Shown here in pieces: positions 26,261 through 36,200 of a DNA stretch of 64,000 bases; positions within the stretch are counted from its first letter, which is position 1; each line of letters opens with the position of its first letter. A program made the translations under genes and the position numbers. The notes beneath the pieces were generated by a model. The model did no database searches. It was given only the letters and a program-made list of their open reading frames with translations, and was not told the DNA's origin. The stretch is from Chitinophaga pendula (GTDB lineage: Bacteria > Bacteroidota > Bacteroidia > Chitinophagales > Chitinophagaceae): NCBI RefSeq assembly GCF_020386615.1, contig NZ_CP077769.1, positions 1,860,001 through 1,924,000 of the forward strand, in the 5' to 3' direction.

Positions 26261-27115
26261 ATGACACGCAGATATATCCAATACTTTTTAATCGCCGGCC
26301 TGATCGCTATGGTTTTCTCCGGCTGTAATAAAAAAGAGAATCTTAACATCGACCTGCCTTATAACCCGGACAACTGGGTAAAAGGCCCTATCGATGACTG
26401 GATACTCAGCAACTACACCAAACCGTTTAATATCGAAATTAAATACCGTTGGGAACCTTACGAGGTAAAGATCAATAAATTCCTCGTGCCGGTATTTGAA
26501 AGCAACGTCGTGCCCGTAATGGATATCGTTAAAAAAGTATGGGTAGACCCTTATACCCAGGAAGCCGGTGTAGACTTCATAAAAAAATATTCCCCTAAAC
26601 AGTTCGTATTGCTCGGCAGCGCCGAGTACAACAACGATGGTACCATCGTATTAGGGGAAGCAGAAGGCGGTCGTAAGATCACCCTGACACAGCTCAACAA
26701 CTTCGACAGAAAAAATGTGCCCGCTGTTAAACAGATGCTGCATACCATTCATCACGAGTTCGCACACATCCTCCATCAGACCATCCTGTATCAACGGGAG
26801 TATAAGCAGGTGACGCCGTCAGGATACACCGCCTCCTGGTACAATACCTCCGATGCTGATGCGCTAGCTATCGGCTTTATTACGCCATATGCAAGAGCCA
26901 GCAGCGACGAAGACTTTGTAGAGATGATTGCCACCATGCTGGTAGAAGGTAAGGCCGGTTTTGACGCGATCGTTAACAGCGCCCCCGCACAGGGCCGTGC
27001 ATACCTGCGCCAGAAAGAAGCATTTGTAGTAGCCTACTTCCAGAATAGCTGGAACATAGATATCTACAGCCTGCAGAGCAAAACAGAGGCGGCAATTAAA
27101 GAGGCTACCAAATAA
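26261..27115 (+). CDS. Substrate import-associated zinc metallohydrolase lipoprotein
   Basis: A 284-residue lipoprotein (lipobox FSGC, Cys22) with HEFAH (His165, Glu166, His169) as the zinc-binding motif. The family is known for HExxH lipoproteins that always neighbour SusC/SusD pairs. The later SSDEDFVEMIATMLVEG holds conserved acidic residues, a candidate third zinc ligand. It lies 23 bases after SusD and 32 before the first DUF4302 gene, so it belongs to the same operon and probably trims a peptide or glycopeptide substrate at the surface (inference). Confidence 0.9.
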   Translation: MTRRYIQYFLIAGLIAMVFSGCNKKENLNIDLPYNPDNWVKGPIDDWILSNYTKPFNIEIKYRWEPYEVKINKFLVPVFESNVVPVMDIVKKVWVDPYTQEAGVDFIKKYSPKQFVLLGSAEYNNDGTIVLGEAEGGRKITLTQLNNFDRKNVPAVKQMLHTIHHEFAHILHQTILYQREYKQVTPSGYTASWYNTSDADALAIGFITPYARASSDEDFVEMIATMLVEGKAGFDAIVNSAPAQGRAYLRQKEAFVVAYFQNSWNIDIYSLQSKTEAAIKEATK

Positions 27116-27147
27116 GGCCCATTTCATTCAACTTATAACTATCTGAC

Positions 27148-28452
27148 ATGAAAAATATCTTACTGGCAGGACTGATGATCATACTGGTGTTATCAGGCTG
27201 CAAAAAGGTAAATGATGATCTGGCCCTGGGCAAACGGCCCGATGAAAGGCTCAACGAAATATTGAATCAATATAGTAAAGACCTGACAACGGGTGCTCCC
27301 AACGGTTGGAAAGCATATCTCTTTCCGAAAGCCGGGTTCGGATTCGGATATTACTTCACCTTCGATGAAAAGAACCGGGTGAAGATGTACTCCGACTGGA
27401 ACGCCGCGACAGCTACACAAGCCTTTGAGAGCTCTTACCGCATCAAAGCTACGCAGCGCCCGTCCCTGTTCTTCGATACTTATTCCTATATCCATATCCT
27501 GTCTGATCCTGATCCGTCCGTAGGCGGTGGTGTTGCCGGCGCTGGTTACAACTCCGATTTTGAATTCGGATTCGACTCCACAAAAGCAGATGTGATCTAT
27601 CTGACCGGTAATCAAAATAAAACCCCTTTGTACATTGTCAAAGCTACCAAAGCCGAGGCCGATGCCTATAAAGCAGGTGGTCTCAATGCCTTCATGGATG
27701 AGATCAACAACTATCTTCAGAAAAATACGTTCCTCTACCTCGATATCGATGGTAAAAAGATCGCGACCTCCCTGGTACCCGATGCCAGATCGTTCAGCCT
27801 CGCTTACGAAGAGGGTGGTAGCCTGAAAACAACCTCTTCCGAATTTGCTTTCTCGCTCAACAGCATCTTCCTGAAGAAACCACTGACCTACGGCGGTGTT
27901 ACTTTCCGCGAAGTGTTCTGGGATGCTGCCAAAAAGGAATTGTACATCCTGTCCGGTAATACCCGCATCCCTGTAAAAGCCGGAACAACACCGATCTTCC
28001 CCATGCATCTCATGCTGGGAGTATCCTTCACCGGTATCTCTGTACCAGGTGCTCCACTGGAAGGCTGGTCCGATGGCTTTAAAGCGGAGTTCCAGCAGGC
28101 AGCCAGGAACCTGCAGGCTTCATTCAGCATCACCTTACTGCAAATGAACTTCGACTTCGATACCGAACTGAAAACCATGACCCTCCAGATGATCATCCGT
28201 CAGGGTACTACTAACTTCCAGGCACTGTACTACTACGGTTACACGAAAACACAGGATGGCATATTTAAGTTCAAACAGAATGCGGCACCCAACGGCAACG
28301 GTGGGGTAATCGCTACCGCCGTTAATCCGATACTCAAACATATCGATGCAGAACGCTTTAAACTGGAATACCTGCTGTCCCAAACGGGTACACTGGGACA
28401 GTTTATCAGCCAGGATAACCCGGCTATTAAGTTCTCCGGTACAATGAAGTAA
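27148..28452 (+). CDS. DUF4302 domain-containing lipoprotein 1
   Basis: A 434-residue lipoprotein with lipobox LSGC (Cys18) followed by KK. The DUF4302 domain fills the rest; typical parts are LNEILNQYSKDLTTGAPNGW, the FDEKNRVKMYSDW strand and LSGNTRIPVK. The domain has no known biochemical role and occurs next to SusCD plus HExxH lipoproteins. It is a diverged paralogue of the next gene, which has the same order of segments. Confidence 0.88.
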   Translation: MKNILLAGLMIILVLSGCKKVNDDLALGKRPDERLNEILNQYSKDLTTGAPNGWKAYLFPKAGFGFGYYFTFDEKNRVKMYSDWNAATATQAFESSYRIKATQRPSLFFDTYSYIHILSDPDPSVGGGVAGAGYNSDFEFGFDSTKADVIYLTGNQNKTPLYIVKATKAEADAYKAGGLNAFMDEINNYLQKNTFLYLDIDGKKIATSLVPDARSFSLAYEEGGSLKTTSSEFAFSLNSIFLKKPLTYGGVTFREVFWDAAKKELYILSGNTRIPVKAGTTPIFPMHLMLGVSFTGISVPGAPLEGWSDGFKAEFQQAARNLQASFSITLLQMNFDFDTELKTMTLQMIIRQGTTNFQALYYYGYTKTQDGIFKFKQNAAPNGNGGVIATAVNPILKHIDAERFKLEYLLSQTGTLGQFISQDNPAIKFSGTMK

Positions 28453-28488
28453 GGAGTATAAAGTGTTGATACTATAAAGCTAATAATC

Positions 28489-29835
28489 ATGAAGAAGATA
28501 TGCTTATATACGTGGATGGCCCTCACCGTTTTGTCTGCTTGTAAAAAAGATAATGACACCAGCCATCCCATACAGAAATCATTTGTCGATCCGCAACAAG
28601 CCCTAGAGGATTTCAAAAAACAACTGTCCACCGGCGGCAATGGCTGGGAAGGATTTATCATCCCTAAAGAAAGTGGTGTACATCGCGTATTCTTCCAGCT
28701 GGATGATGCAAAAAAGGAAGCGACTTTATATAGCGATTTTAGCCCGGTAACAGCAGGTACTCCAGGTAAGGGGACGTATAGCCTCTCGGTAACAGAGAGC
28801 ATCAATCCCACGCTGAGTTTTAAAGAGGGATCATACCTGGATTCGATTACTATCAACAGCCGGAAAGCCGATTTGAACTACACTTTCAAATCTGTGAACG
28901 GAGATACTATCCGCCTGCTTGGCAATCGCTACAGCGATGAGCTGGTGCTCGTAAAAGCCAACCCCCAGGCATTGGCAGACTACAAAGCCCGTTACCTGCT
29001 GCGGTCTATGGCCTACCTGAACATCTACCTCTCGCAGGCAAGATTCCTCTATGCACAACCGGATGCCAACACTGCCCTTCAGATCACCGTAAATGCTTCT
29101 TCCAAGATCGCAGGTGTCACCTACCTCGCGTCTAACCAGAAGGCGGCATTTAACCTCACTGATTTCGCTTATACCTTAAATGGTATTTACCTGCGTCGCC
29201 CCCTGATCATCAAAGGCAACGCGGTACAGGAGATATTATGGGATGCCACCGCACAGAATTTCTATATCCAGTACGGCGGTACCAAGACTTACCTGAAAAA
29301 TGCCTCTTTCCCGGTAATCCCGCTGACATACCTGCTGGGTAGCCCGCTGCTGCCTTCTACTTTATCGCTCCTGGGACCTGAAGTATTCTCCGCCGGTGGT
29401 CAACCGATCGTATTGCCAGGCTGGTCACAGGAATACAATAACATCTGGAATGCAGTAGACCTGGACCTCTACAGGAGCTTCGGCCGCTTTATGCTGGTAA
29501 AGGAATTTGCCATAGATGTTCCCAACAAAACCATGACCTTGAGCATTATCCTCTCCGGTCCCGCTGGGACTTCCCTCAGAGTGCCTTTCCCTTATCGCTA
29601 TACCGTAGGTACTAACGGTGCGTATACCTTTACTGCATTAGCACCCACCGATGCCAATGCGAAAGTAATACAAGCGAAAGTAAAGCCACTCCTGGATGTA
29701 ATGGCGGCACAACCCTTCCTCATCGATTACTACGATGGATGGAACGTACCCGGCATATACGATGTAATGGCCAGCTTCAAAGGAACCGTTAAGACTACTA
29801 TCAGCTTCACTGCCATGTTCGGCAAAGCGATTTAA
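28489..29835 (+). CDS. DUF4302 domain-containing lipoprotein 2
   Basis: A 448-residue lipoprotein with lipobox LSAC (Cys18). Same domain and segment order as the preceding gene (LEDFKKQLSTGGNGWEGFI, LDDAKKEATLYSDF, LLGNRYSDELVLVKA), with low overall identity, so the duplication is old. It is the last gene of the second uptake operon and is followed by a terminator. It is probably a surface protein that helps ligand capture (inference). Confidence 0.88.
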   Translation: MKKICLYTWMALTVLSACKKDNDTSHPIQKSFVDPQQALEDFKKQLSTGGNGWEGFIIPKESGVHRVFFQLDDAKKEATLYSDFSPVTAGTPGKGTYSLSVTESINPTLSFKEGSYLDSITINSRKADLNYTFKSVNGDTIRLLGNRYSDELVLVKANPQALADYKARYLLRSMAYLNIYLSQARFLYAQPDANTALQITVNASSKIAGVTYLASNQKAAFNLTDFAYTLNGIYLRRPLIIKGNAVQEILWDATAQNFYIQYGGTKTYLKNASFPVIPLTYLLGSPLLPSTLSLLGPEVFSAGGQPIVLPGWSQEYNNIWNAVDLDLYRSFGRFMLVKEFAIDVPNKTMTLSIILSGPAGTSLRVPFPYRYTVGTNGAYTFTALAPTDANAKVIQAKVKPLLDVMAAQPFLIDYYDGWNVPGIYDVMASFKGTVKTTISFTAMFGKAI

Positions 29836-29882
29836 TACCACCCCTATACCATTTGTTACCATCCTATTTATTATACATACAA

Positions 29883-29918
29883 AGAGGGCGTCTTACGGGA
29901 TGCCCTCTTGCTGTTTTT
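29883..29918 (+). terminator. Terminator of second uptake operon
   Basis: Stem AGAGGGCGTC (29883-29892) with GATGCCCTCT (29899-29908), one G-U pair, then TGCTGTTTTT. Confidence 0.8.
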
Positions 29919-30098
29919 AGCCTGTTAACACTTCCCTAAAATAGCGTACGTCTATCCTCGCATAGACATAATCTCTTGGTATATCCGCCTATTATACCGA
30001 CCTTTGTGCTACTTTAATCTACTGCGCAGCTAGACCCCATCCATTACCACTGCATCTTTAGCAGCGGCTTGTCTCCCCTGACTATACTTCAACTTTAA

Positions 30099-30518
30099 AT
30101 GATGAATAACATGATGAATGCTATAACACCAGCACTGAAATTCCGTACCCGCCGTTGGGTAAAACCCGAAGACCTGAACCCTAACCAAACCCTGTTCGGT
30201 GGCAGCCTGCTCAAATGGATCGATGAAGAAGCCGTGATCTATGCGATCATCCAGCTTAAAAATCCACATGTGGTCACCAAGCTGATATCAGAGATCAACT
30301 TCATCAGCGCCCCTCGCCTGGGAGATATCATAGAGCTGGGCATCGTAGCCACCGACTTTGGTACTACCTCCCTGACGCTCAAATGTGAAGTGCGTAACAA
30401 ACTCACGCAGGAAGCCGTACTTACGATCGATAAAATGGTCTTCGTCAACCTCGATGCCCATGGCAAACCTACGCCACATGGTAAGACTGAGATCACCATT
30501 CCACCGGCAACGATGTAA
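30099..30518 (+). CDS. Acyl-CoA thioesterase (hotdog fold, YciA-like)
   Basis: A 139-residue single-hotdog thioesterase. The family signature N-x-TLFGGSLLKWIDEEA is at about residues 28-42, where the Asp is the usual catalytic residue; LISEINFISAPRLGDIIE follows. It would hydrolyse acyl-CoA in the cytosol. Several Met codons lie at the start (30099, 30102, 30111, 30114), so the exact N-terminus is uncertain by a few residues. It is 51 bases upstream of the SAM hydroxide adenosyltransferase homologue. Confidence 0.88.
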   Translation: MMNNMMNAITPALKFRTRRWVKPEDLNPNQTLFGGSLLKWIDEEAVIYAIIQLKNPHVVTKLISEINFISAPRLGDIIELGIVATDFGTTSLTLKCEVRNKLTQEAVLTIDKMVFVNLDAHGKPTPHGKTEITIPPATM

Positions 30519-30569
30519 TTGCTATCCGGAAGAGATGTAAATTGTGGTACTTTTTTAAACGGAACCCAT

Positions 30570-31472
30570 ATGAACATCCACAAATACGTACTCCTCCTTG
30601 TTAGCCTGTGCGCTACCCTGACAGTAAGATCCCAGCAAAAAGTAGTTGTGTTTCAGACAGATTTTGGTTTGAAAGATGGCGCTGTCGCCGCTATGAAAGG
30701 GGTGGCCTTCGGTATATCCTCTTCGCTGTCATTGTTCGATCTCACACACGAGATCCCGGCTTACAATATCTGGGAAGCCGCCTATCGGCTGGAACAAACA
30801 GCTCCCTACTGGCCGGCGGGCACCGTCTTCGTGTCCGTAGTGGACCCCGGTGTAGGATCTGAAAGGAAATCAGTCGTGCTTAAGACAAAAACAGGACACT
30901 ATTTTGTGACCCCGGACAACGGTACACTTACCCTGGTAGCCAGATCAATGGGCATCCAGGAACTGCGGGAGATAGATGAATCCCGCAACCGCCGTCAGCA
31001 GTCTGCCGGCTCATATACCTTCCATGGCAGGGACGTATACGCCTATACAGCTGCCAGGCTCGCCGCCGGTGTCATTACCTTCGAACAGGTAGGACAACGA
31101 ATGACCGATACCGTTGTGTCTATCCCATTTCAGGCACCCCACGCAACAAAAGACCATATTAAAGGGAACATACCCATCCTTGATATCCAGTATGGTAACG
31201 TATGGACCAACATCGATGAAAAAACTTTCAATTCGCTCCAATGTAAACACGGTGATATGCTCCGCATCCGTATATCCAAAGGGAGTAAGTTGGTATGGCA
31301 GGGGACCGTCCCATTCGTAAGTACATTTGCTACCGTACCGGAAGGGAAAGACCTCGCTTACCTCAATAGCTTAATGAACCTCTCACTGGCAATAAATATG
31401 GGTAACTTCTCCGAAAAATACAGGGTCTTCAGCGGCCCGGAGTGGAATGTGGAAGTATCCCGCAATAAATAA
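30570..31472 (+). CDS. SAM hydroxide adenosyltransferase (DUF62) homologue with signal-like N-terminus
   Basis: A 300-residue protein of the S-adenosyl-L-methionine hydroxide adenosyltransferase / fluorinase-chlorinase superfamily: QTDFGLKDGAVAAMKGV near residue 29, SVVDPGVGSERKSVV, FVTPDNGTLTLV and the C-terminal domain starting near IPILDIQYGNVWTNI. These enzymes split SAM to adenosine and methionine with water. ATG 30570 is chosen over 30519 since it gives MNIHKYVLLLVSLCATLTVRSQ, a good signal peptide ending near Gln24. A periplasmic location is odd for a SAM-using enzyme. Followed by the MBL-fold gene after 35 bases. Confidence 0.85.
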   Translation: MNIHKYVLLLVSLCATLTVRSQQKVVVFQTDFGLKDGAVAAMKGVAFGISSSLSLFDLTHEIPAYNIWEAAYRLEQTAPYWPAGTVFVSVVDPGVGSERKSVVLKTKTGHYFVTPDNGTLTLVARSMGIQELREIDESRNRRQQSAGSYTFHGRDVYAYTAARLAAGVITFEQVGQRMTDTVVSIPFQAPHATKDHIKGNIPILDIQYGNVWTNIDEKTFNSLQCKHGDMLRIRISKGSKLVWQGTVPFVSTFATVPEGKDLAYLNSLMNLSLAINMGNFSEKYRVFSGPEWNVEVSRNK

Positions 31473-31507
31473 CCAAACAATTATCGCAATAAAAAAGCAT
31501 CATCCCG

Positions 31508-32269
31508 ATGAAACTACAATTATGGCGGCATGCTACCGTATTGCTGCAAATTAACGATCTGCGCATACTGGTAGATCCTTATCTCGCAGATAAAGATGTT
31601 TTCCCACCCATCCCCAACACTGGCAACACCAACCGTAATCCGGGCACGGCACTCCCATTCTCTGATGAAGTATTGCAAGAGCAACTTGGGCAGCTGGATG
31701 CTGTCATCGTCACCCATCTCCATCCCGATCACTGGGATACAGCTGCCCAGGAACGGGTACCTAAACACCTGCCTTTGTTCTGCCAGCCAGAAGATGAACA
31801 GACACTCATCAGCCAGGGTTTCCAACAGGTCATCCCGGTATCGCAGGAGCTGAGTTGGCAGGGTATTCGTATCACCCGCACCAGCGGACAACATGGAAAA
31901 GGAGAGATCGGTAAACTGATGGCGCCCGTATCTGGTTTTGTTCTTGACAATGGTGAGGACAAGTTATATATCGCCGGCGATACCATCTGGTGCGAAGAAG
32001 TAGCCGCCGCCCTGGCAGACCTGCGCCCACAGTTCGTAGTGGTTAATGCAGGCGCTGCAGCATTTATCCAGGGTGGTGCCATTACTATGACCGCCGACGA
32101 TGTGAAAGAAGTAATTGAAGCAGCAGGCGTACAGAAAACGGTAGCTGTACATATGGATACCGTCAATCACTGCTTCCTGCTCAGAAAAGACCTGAAAGCC
32201 TATCTGCAGGAAAACGGACTAACCGGAAAATGCCTGGTGCCCGAAGATGGAGAATGGCTTAGTCTATAG
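31508..32269 (+). CDS. MBL-fold metallo-hydrolase, UlaG-like
   Basis: A 253-residue metallo-beta-lactamase-fold protein. The metal motif HLHPDHWD is at residues 70-77 (His70, His72, Asp74, His75), with further ligands at TSGQHGKG, the IAGDTIW Asp and a C-terminal His (MDTVNHC). It lacks a signal peptide and is cytosolic. The substrate is unknown; UlaG-type lactonase or phosphodiester activity is possible. Its last 11 bases overlap the end of the convergent arginase-family gene. Confidence 0.85.
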   Translation: MKLQLWRHATVLLQINDLRILVDPYLADKDVFPPIPNTGNTNRNPGTALPFSDEVLQEQLGQLDAVIVTHLHPDHWDTAAQERVPKHLPLFCQPEDEQTLISQGFQQVIPVSQELSWQGIRITRTSGQHGKGEIGKLMAPVSGFVLDNGEDKLYIAGDTIWCEEVAAALADLRPQFVVVNAGAAAFIQGGAITMTADDVKEVIEAAGVQKTVAVHMDTVNHCFLLRKDLKAYLQENGLTGKCLVPEDGEWLSL

Positions 32270-33170
32270 GCGTAGCGGCACGTAGCAGGGTACTCATCTC
32301 ATCTACAAAAGTGCGTACTACCTGTCCGTCTGTATCAAGTGTAGGGTCTAATATCGTGATCTCAATACCGGCACATAGCGGAGATGCCAGCAACGGCTGC
32401 AGCGTCTCCGCTAATTCCGTATAGGTAAGTCCGCCTTCCTCCCTGGAATCCACACAGGGCATCACCGCATCATCCAGTACGTCCACATCCAGGTGTATCC
32501 AGAACCCATCCAGCTCCTGCTCCGATACCATCTGCAAGAAACCGGCCGTCACTGGAAGAATACCTGCTGCGCGTACCGCCGGCAGGTCATAGTAATAGAT
32601 TCCGCTCTCGCGTATGAATGCTACATAAGTAGGATCAAAATCCCGGTTGCCAAATGAAAAGACATGCTCCTCCTGTATATAAGGACCGGCATTGTCTATG
32701 TTAGCCAGTTTGGCAGGCCCATTACCGGTAACGAGCGCAAGGTCTATACCGGCGGCTGCCTTCGATGCAGAATGCACCGGCAAAGCGTAATCTGTATGTC
32801 CGTCCATAAAGAAAAGCCCGTAGCGCCCCCGGCGCTTTAACGCTAGCGTATTTCCCAACAGGATACTACAGTCGCCGCCTATCACCACTGGCAGATAACC
32901 TTCCTCTATGACGGTACCTACCTTTTCTGCCAATAGCAGGCTATAGGCAGCAACAGCATCGGCATTTAAGACCCCGCTTTCCCTATCCAGCTGCATATTG
33001 TAAGGCGGCGCGGCTACCGTCATACTTTGACGGATACCGGACAAGCGGTTAAAGTCGTGCGCCGCTAATGCCGCGGGTAGTTGTCTTACACCAGGTGCTA
33101 CACCGGGGATAGGAGCTTTCAATCCCACATTAACAGGGGCAGCAATAAGGAATTTCTCTTTTATTTGCAT
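32259..33170 (-). CDS. Arginase/agmatinase/formiminoglutamase family protein
   Basis: A 303-residue ureohydrolase. The manganese-binding motifs are present: GGDCS (about residue 98), DGHTDY (a variant of DAHxD) and LDVDVLDD. The substrate cannot be told; the set fits the arginase branch rather than agmatinase, but not firmly. It is convergent with, and overlaps by 11 bases, the MBL-fold gene; no terminator separates the two. It lies between the MBL gene and the end of the RND operon. Confidence 0.87.
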   Translation of the reverse strand: MQIKEKFLIAAPVNVGLKAPIPGVAPGVRQLPAALAAHDFNRLSGIRQSMTVAAPPYNMQLDRESGVLNADAVAAYSLLLAEKVGTVIEEGYLPVVIGGDCSILLGNTLALKRRGRYGLFFMDGHTDYALPVHSASKAAAGIDLALVTGNGPAKLANIDNAGPYIQEEHVFSFGNRDFDPTYVAFIRESGIYYYDLPAVRAAGILPVTAGFLQMVSEQELDGFWIHLDVDVLDDAVMPCVDSREEGGLTYTELAETLQPLLASPLCAGIEITILDPTLDTDGQVVRTFVDEMSTLLRAATPID

Positions 33171-33205
33171 ACCTTATGAACTTACAAAAAAAGCGCCATA
33201 CCGGC

Positions 33206-33240
33206 AAAAAAGGGGCGGCCTTCCCTAAGAAGACCACCCC
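33206..33240 (-). terminator. Terminator of RND efflux operon
   Basis: On the minus strand a 12-bp stem (33240-33229 with 33223-33212; two G-U pairs) is followed by six T. It lies 31 bases after the RND pump stop codon. Confidence 0.85.
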
Positions 33241-33270
33241 GTCCGCCAATATAAAAACAGATCAGTATGG

Positions 33271-36200
33271 CTAATGTGCGGCCACTACCGGCTGTAAATC
33301 CAGCCCTTTCAATTCTACTTTCGGTGGGATCAGCTTATAAATGATAGGCGTTACTATCCGCGATAGCAACGTCGAGCTGATAAGTCCGCCGATCAGCACG
33401 ATCGCCAGTGGCGAGATCAGCGGATTTGTTGAGATAGCGATGGGGATAAGACCACCGATAGCTGTGAGCGAGGTCAGCACAATTGGCAGGAACCGGATCT
33501 CACCAGCCTCCCGGATCGCCTCCTCCAGCGATTTACCTTCCGCCCGCAACTGGTTCGTGAAATCTACCAGCAGGATCGTATTTTTTACTTCTATACCTGC
33601 CAGCGCGATCATACCGATAATAGCCACAAAAGATAAGGAATTACCGGTCAGCCAGAGCGCAACAGCAGCACCTACCACGCCCAAAGGTATTACCGAGAGG
33701 ACGATCAGCGTACTCTTGAAAGTACGGAACTCCAACACCAATACTGCGATGAACAGGAACACGGTCACAATGATGATATTCATAAAGCCGCCGAATGAAT
33801 CCTGTCGTGATTCCACTTCTCCTCCCATTTCATAACTATATCCCGCCGGCAGGCGCTCCTTGTTCATTTGTGCGATTACTTCATTGATCACCCGGTCTGT
33901 CAGGAATCCCTTTTTGATATTTGCCATCACAGATACCACTCTTCGTTTCTCCTGGTGATTGATATTCAGTGGAGAGGTCTCCAGCTGTAAGGTAGCTACC
34001 TGTGTCAGCGGAATAGACTTACCCGCCAGGTTGTTCACGTACAGGTTGTTAAATACCTCCAGCGTAGGATGCTGCTGCTTGTTGCGTGTCAGCAGGATAT
34101 CGTAATCATTTTCATTCTTGTCTGAATACGTACCGATGTTTAATCCCGCTACTGCCAGCCGCACCGTGCGGTCAATATTCACTGAGGGTACACCGAGCAG
34201 CTGCGCTTTCTCTTTGTCAATAGCTACCCGTATATCACTCTTCAGCAAGCTCACCGGATTGTTCACGTAAATAGTACCGGGAGTACGCTGTAAGATCTGC
34301 TCTACACGACCTGCCAGCTTACGCAAAGTGTCCAGGTTCTCTCCGAATAATCGTACTTCTACCGGTGCCAGCACCAAAGGCCCTTGCTCAAAGTTTTTTA
34401 CCTCTACTTTTGCGCCGGGATAAGGCGTCCACTTGGCACGAAGCCGCTCTATCAGCGCCAGCTTGTTGGCAGGAGAGGTCTCCGGGTGCAATTGCACGAA
34501 AAGCTGCGCATAGTCTGTCCGCTCATTCTCTGGTATCTCGTTGTAATAAATACGTGGATTACCCTTACCGTTATGTGTGGCAAAATACTGTATGTCCTTT
34601 TCCTGCCGTAGCTCCCGCTCAATATGTTTGGCGATACTGTCCGTATAGTTCAGACTGGACTGCGGCGGTGTAGTGATATTGATCAGGAACTGCGGCTTCT
34701 CAGAAGAGGGGAATAAACTGAAACCGATCATGTTGAATAAGACCATCGAGCCCAGGAAGATCACTATGGTAACAGCAATCGTCAGCACCGGCCGTTGCAG
34801 GGCTTTGTCGAGTATCCGGGCATAGCTGCCGTGTATCCCCCGTTTCAAAGCACGCATGAAGATATTACCTTCCGGATGCCCGCTGTGTGCACGTAACAAC
34901 TTGCTCGACAGGAAGGGTATCACTGTCAGTGATACGATCATAGAAGCAAACACACTCAGTATCACAGCCAGCGGCAGGCTACGGATGAAATCACCCGCTC
35001 CTTCAGGCAGGAATACCAATGGCATAAAGGCAATGATCAGCGTTGCGGTACAACCCACTACCGCCATACCTATCTGCTGGGTAGCCTTCAAGGTCGCTTC
35101 CATACGGCTATGCCCCTCCAGCATCCAACGTTCTATATTTTCTACCACTACGATACTGTCATCCACCAGTAATCCCAATGCTACCACCAGGCCTACTATA
35201 CTCAACTGGTTCAGGCTGTAGCCGAATAAATTCAGCAAGATGATGCCGATAGCAAGTGATAAAGGAATGGAGATCATAACGATCAGCGCAGGACGGAACC
35301 CTAATGGTAGCAATGTAACGGCTACCAGCAGGATGGCGATGATAAAGTCAGTACCCAATCCTCCCAGCCTGCGGTTTACATTATCCGCCTGGTCAAAATG
35401 CTGGATCATATCCACATCTGCAGGCAGCGTCTTGCGGAACTGCTCCAGCACCGGTTTATAGAGCTCCTGCGTCTTGCTGATGTTAGCGCCTTCCTTCTGA
35501 GCAGCCACCACAAATACACAGCGATGTCCATTTAGCCGGGTATTATATTTCGTATCATCGTAACCGTAATAGATCTTGGCAACGTCTTTCAGGAAGATAT
35601 TCCGTCCGCTGTTGGCATACACTACCGTATTGCTGATCTCATCGAGGGACTGATAGTTGCCGCTGGTCTTGATGTTATAGCTTCTGTTACCGGCTATTAC
35701 ACTACCTCCGGGAATATTGGTACTCTCATTCTGCAGGCTGTTAATGACGTTCCCGACGGGCAGGTTCATCTGGGCCAGTTTCCCCAACTCCAGTTCTATT
35801 CTTACCTGCCGGTCCGGTATACCGGATACCTTCACATTTTTTAACGGTGGCACCCGCTCCAGCTGCTTCTGTAACTCTTCCGCATAGTATTGCAGCTTGC
35901 CCCTGGGCGCACTTTCAGATACCAACGCCACCTGTATCACATTCACATCCGATGGCTGTGCTCTTTTGATCTCCAGCGTAAGGTTTTCTTTAGGCAGATC
36001 ATTACGCATGCTGTTGACTACCCGCGTAAGCTCCTGGAACTTCTCATCCGCCTTACTGTTGTATACATAGTCTACCCGTAATACAGCTACGCCATCGCTG
36101 ATAGAAGTACGTATACGTTTGATATTCTCCTGGGCATATATTTCTTTTTCCAGCGGATCCACTACCAGCTCCTCCATATCATGCGGGTTGGTACCTGGGT

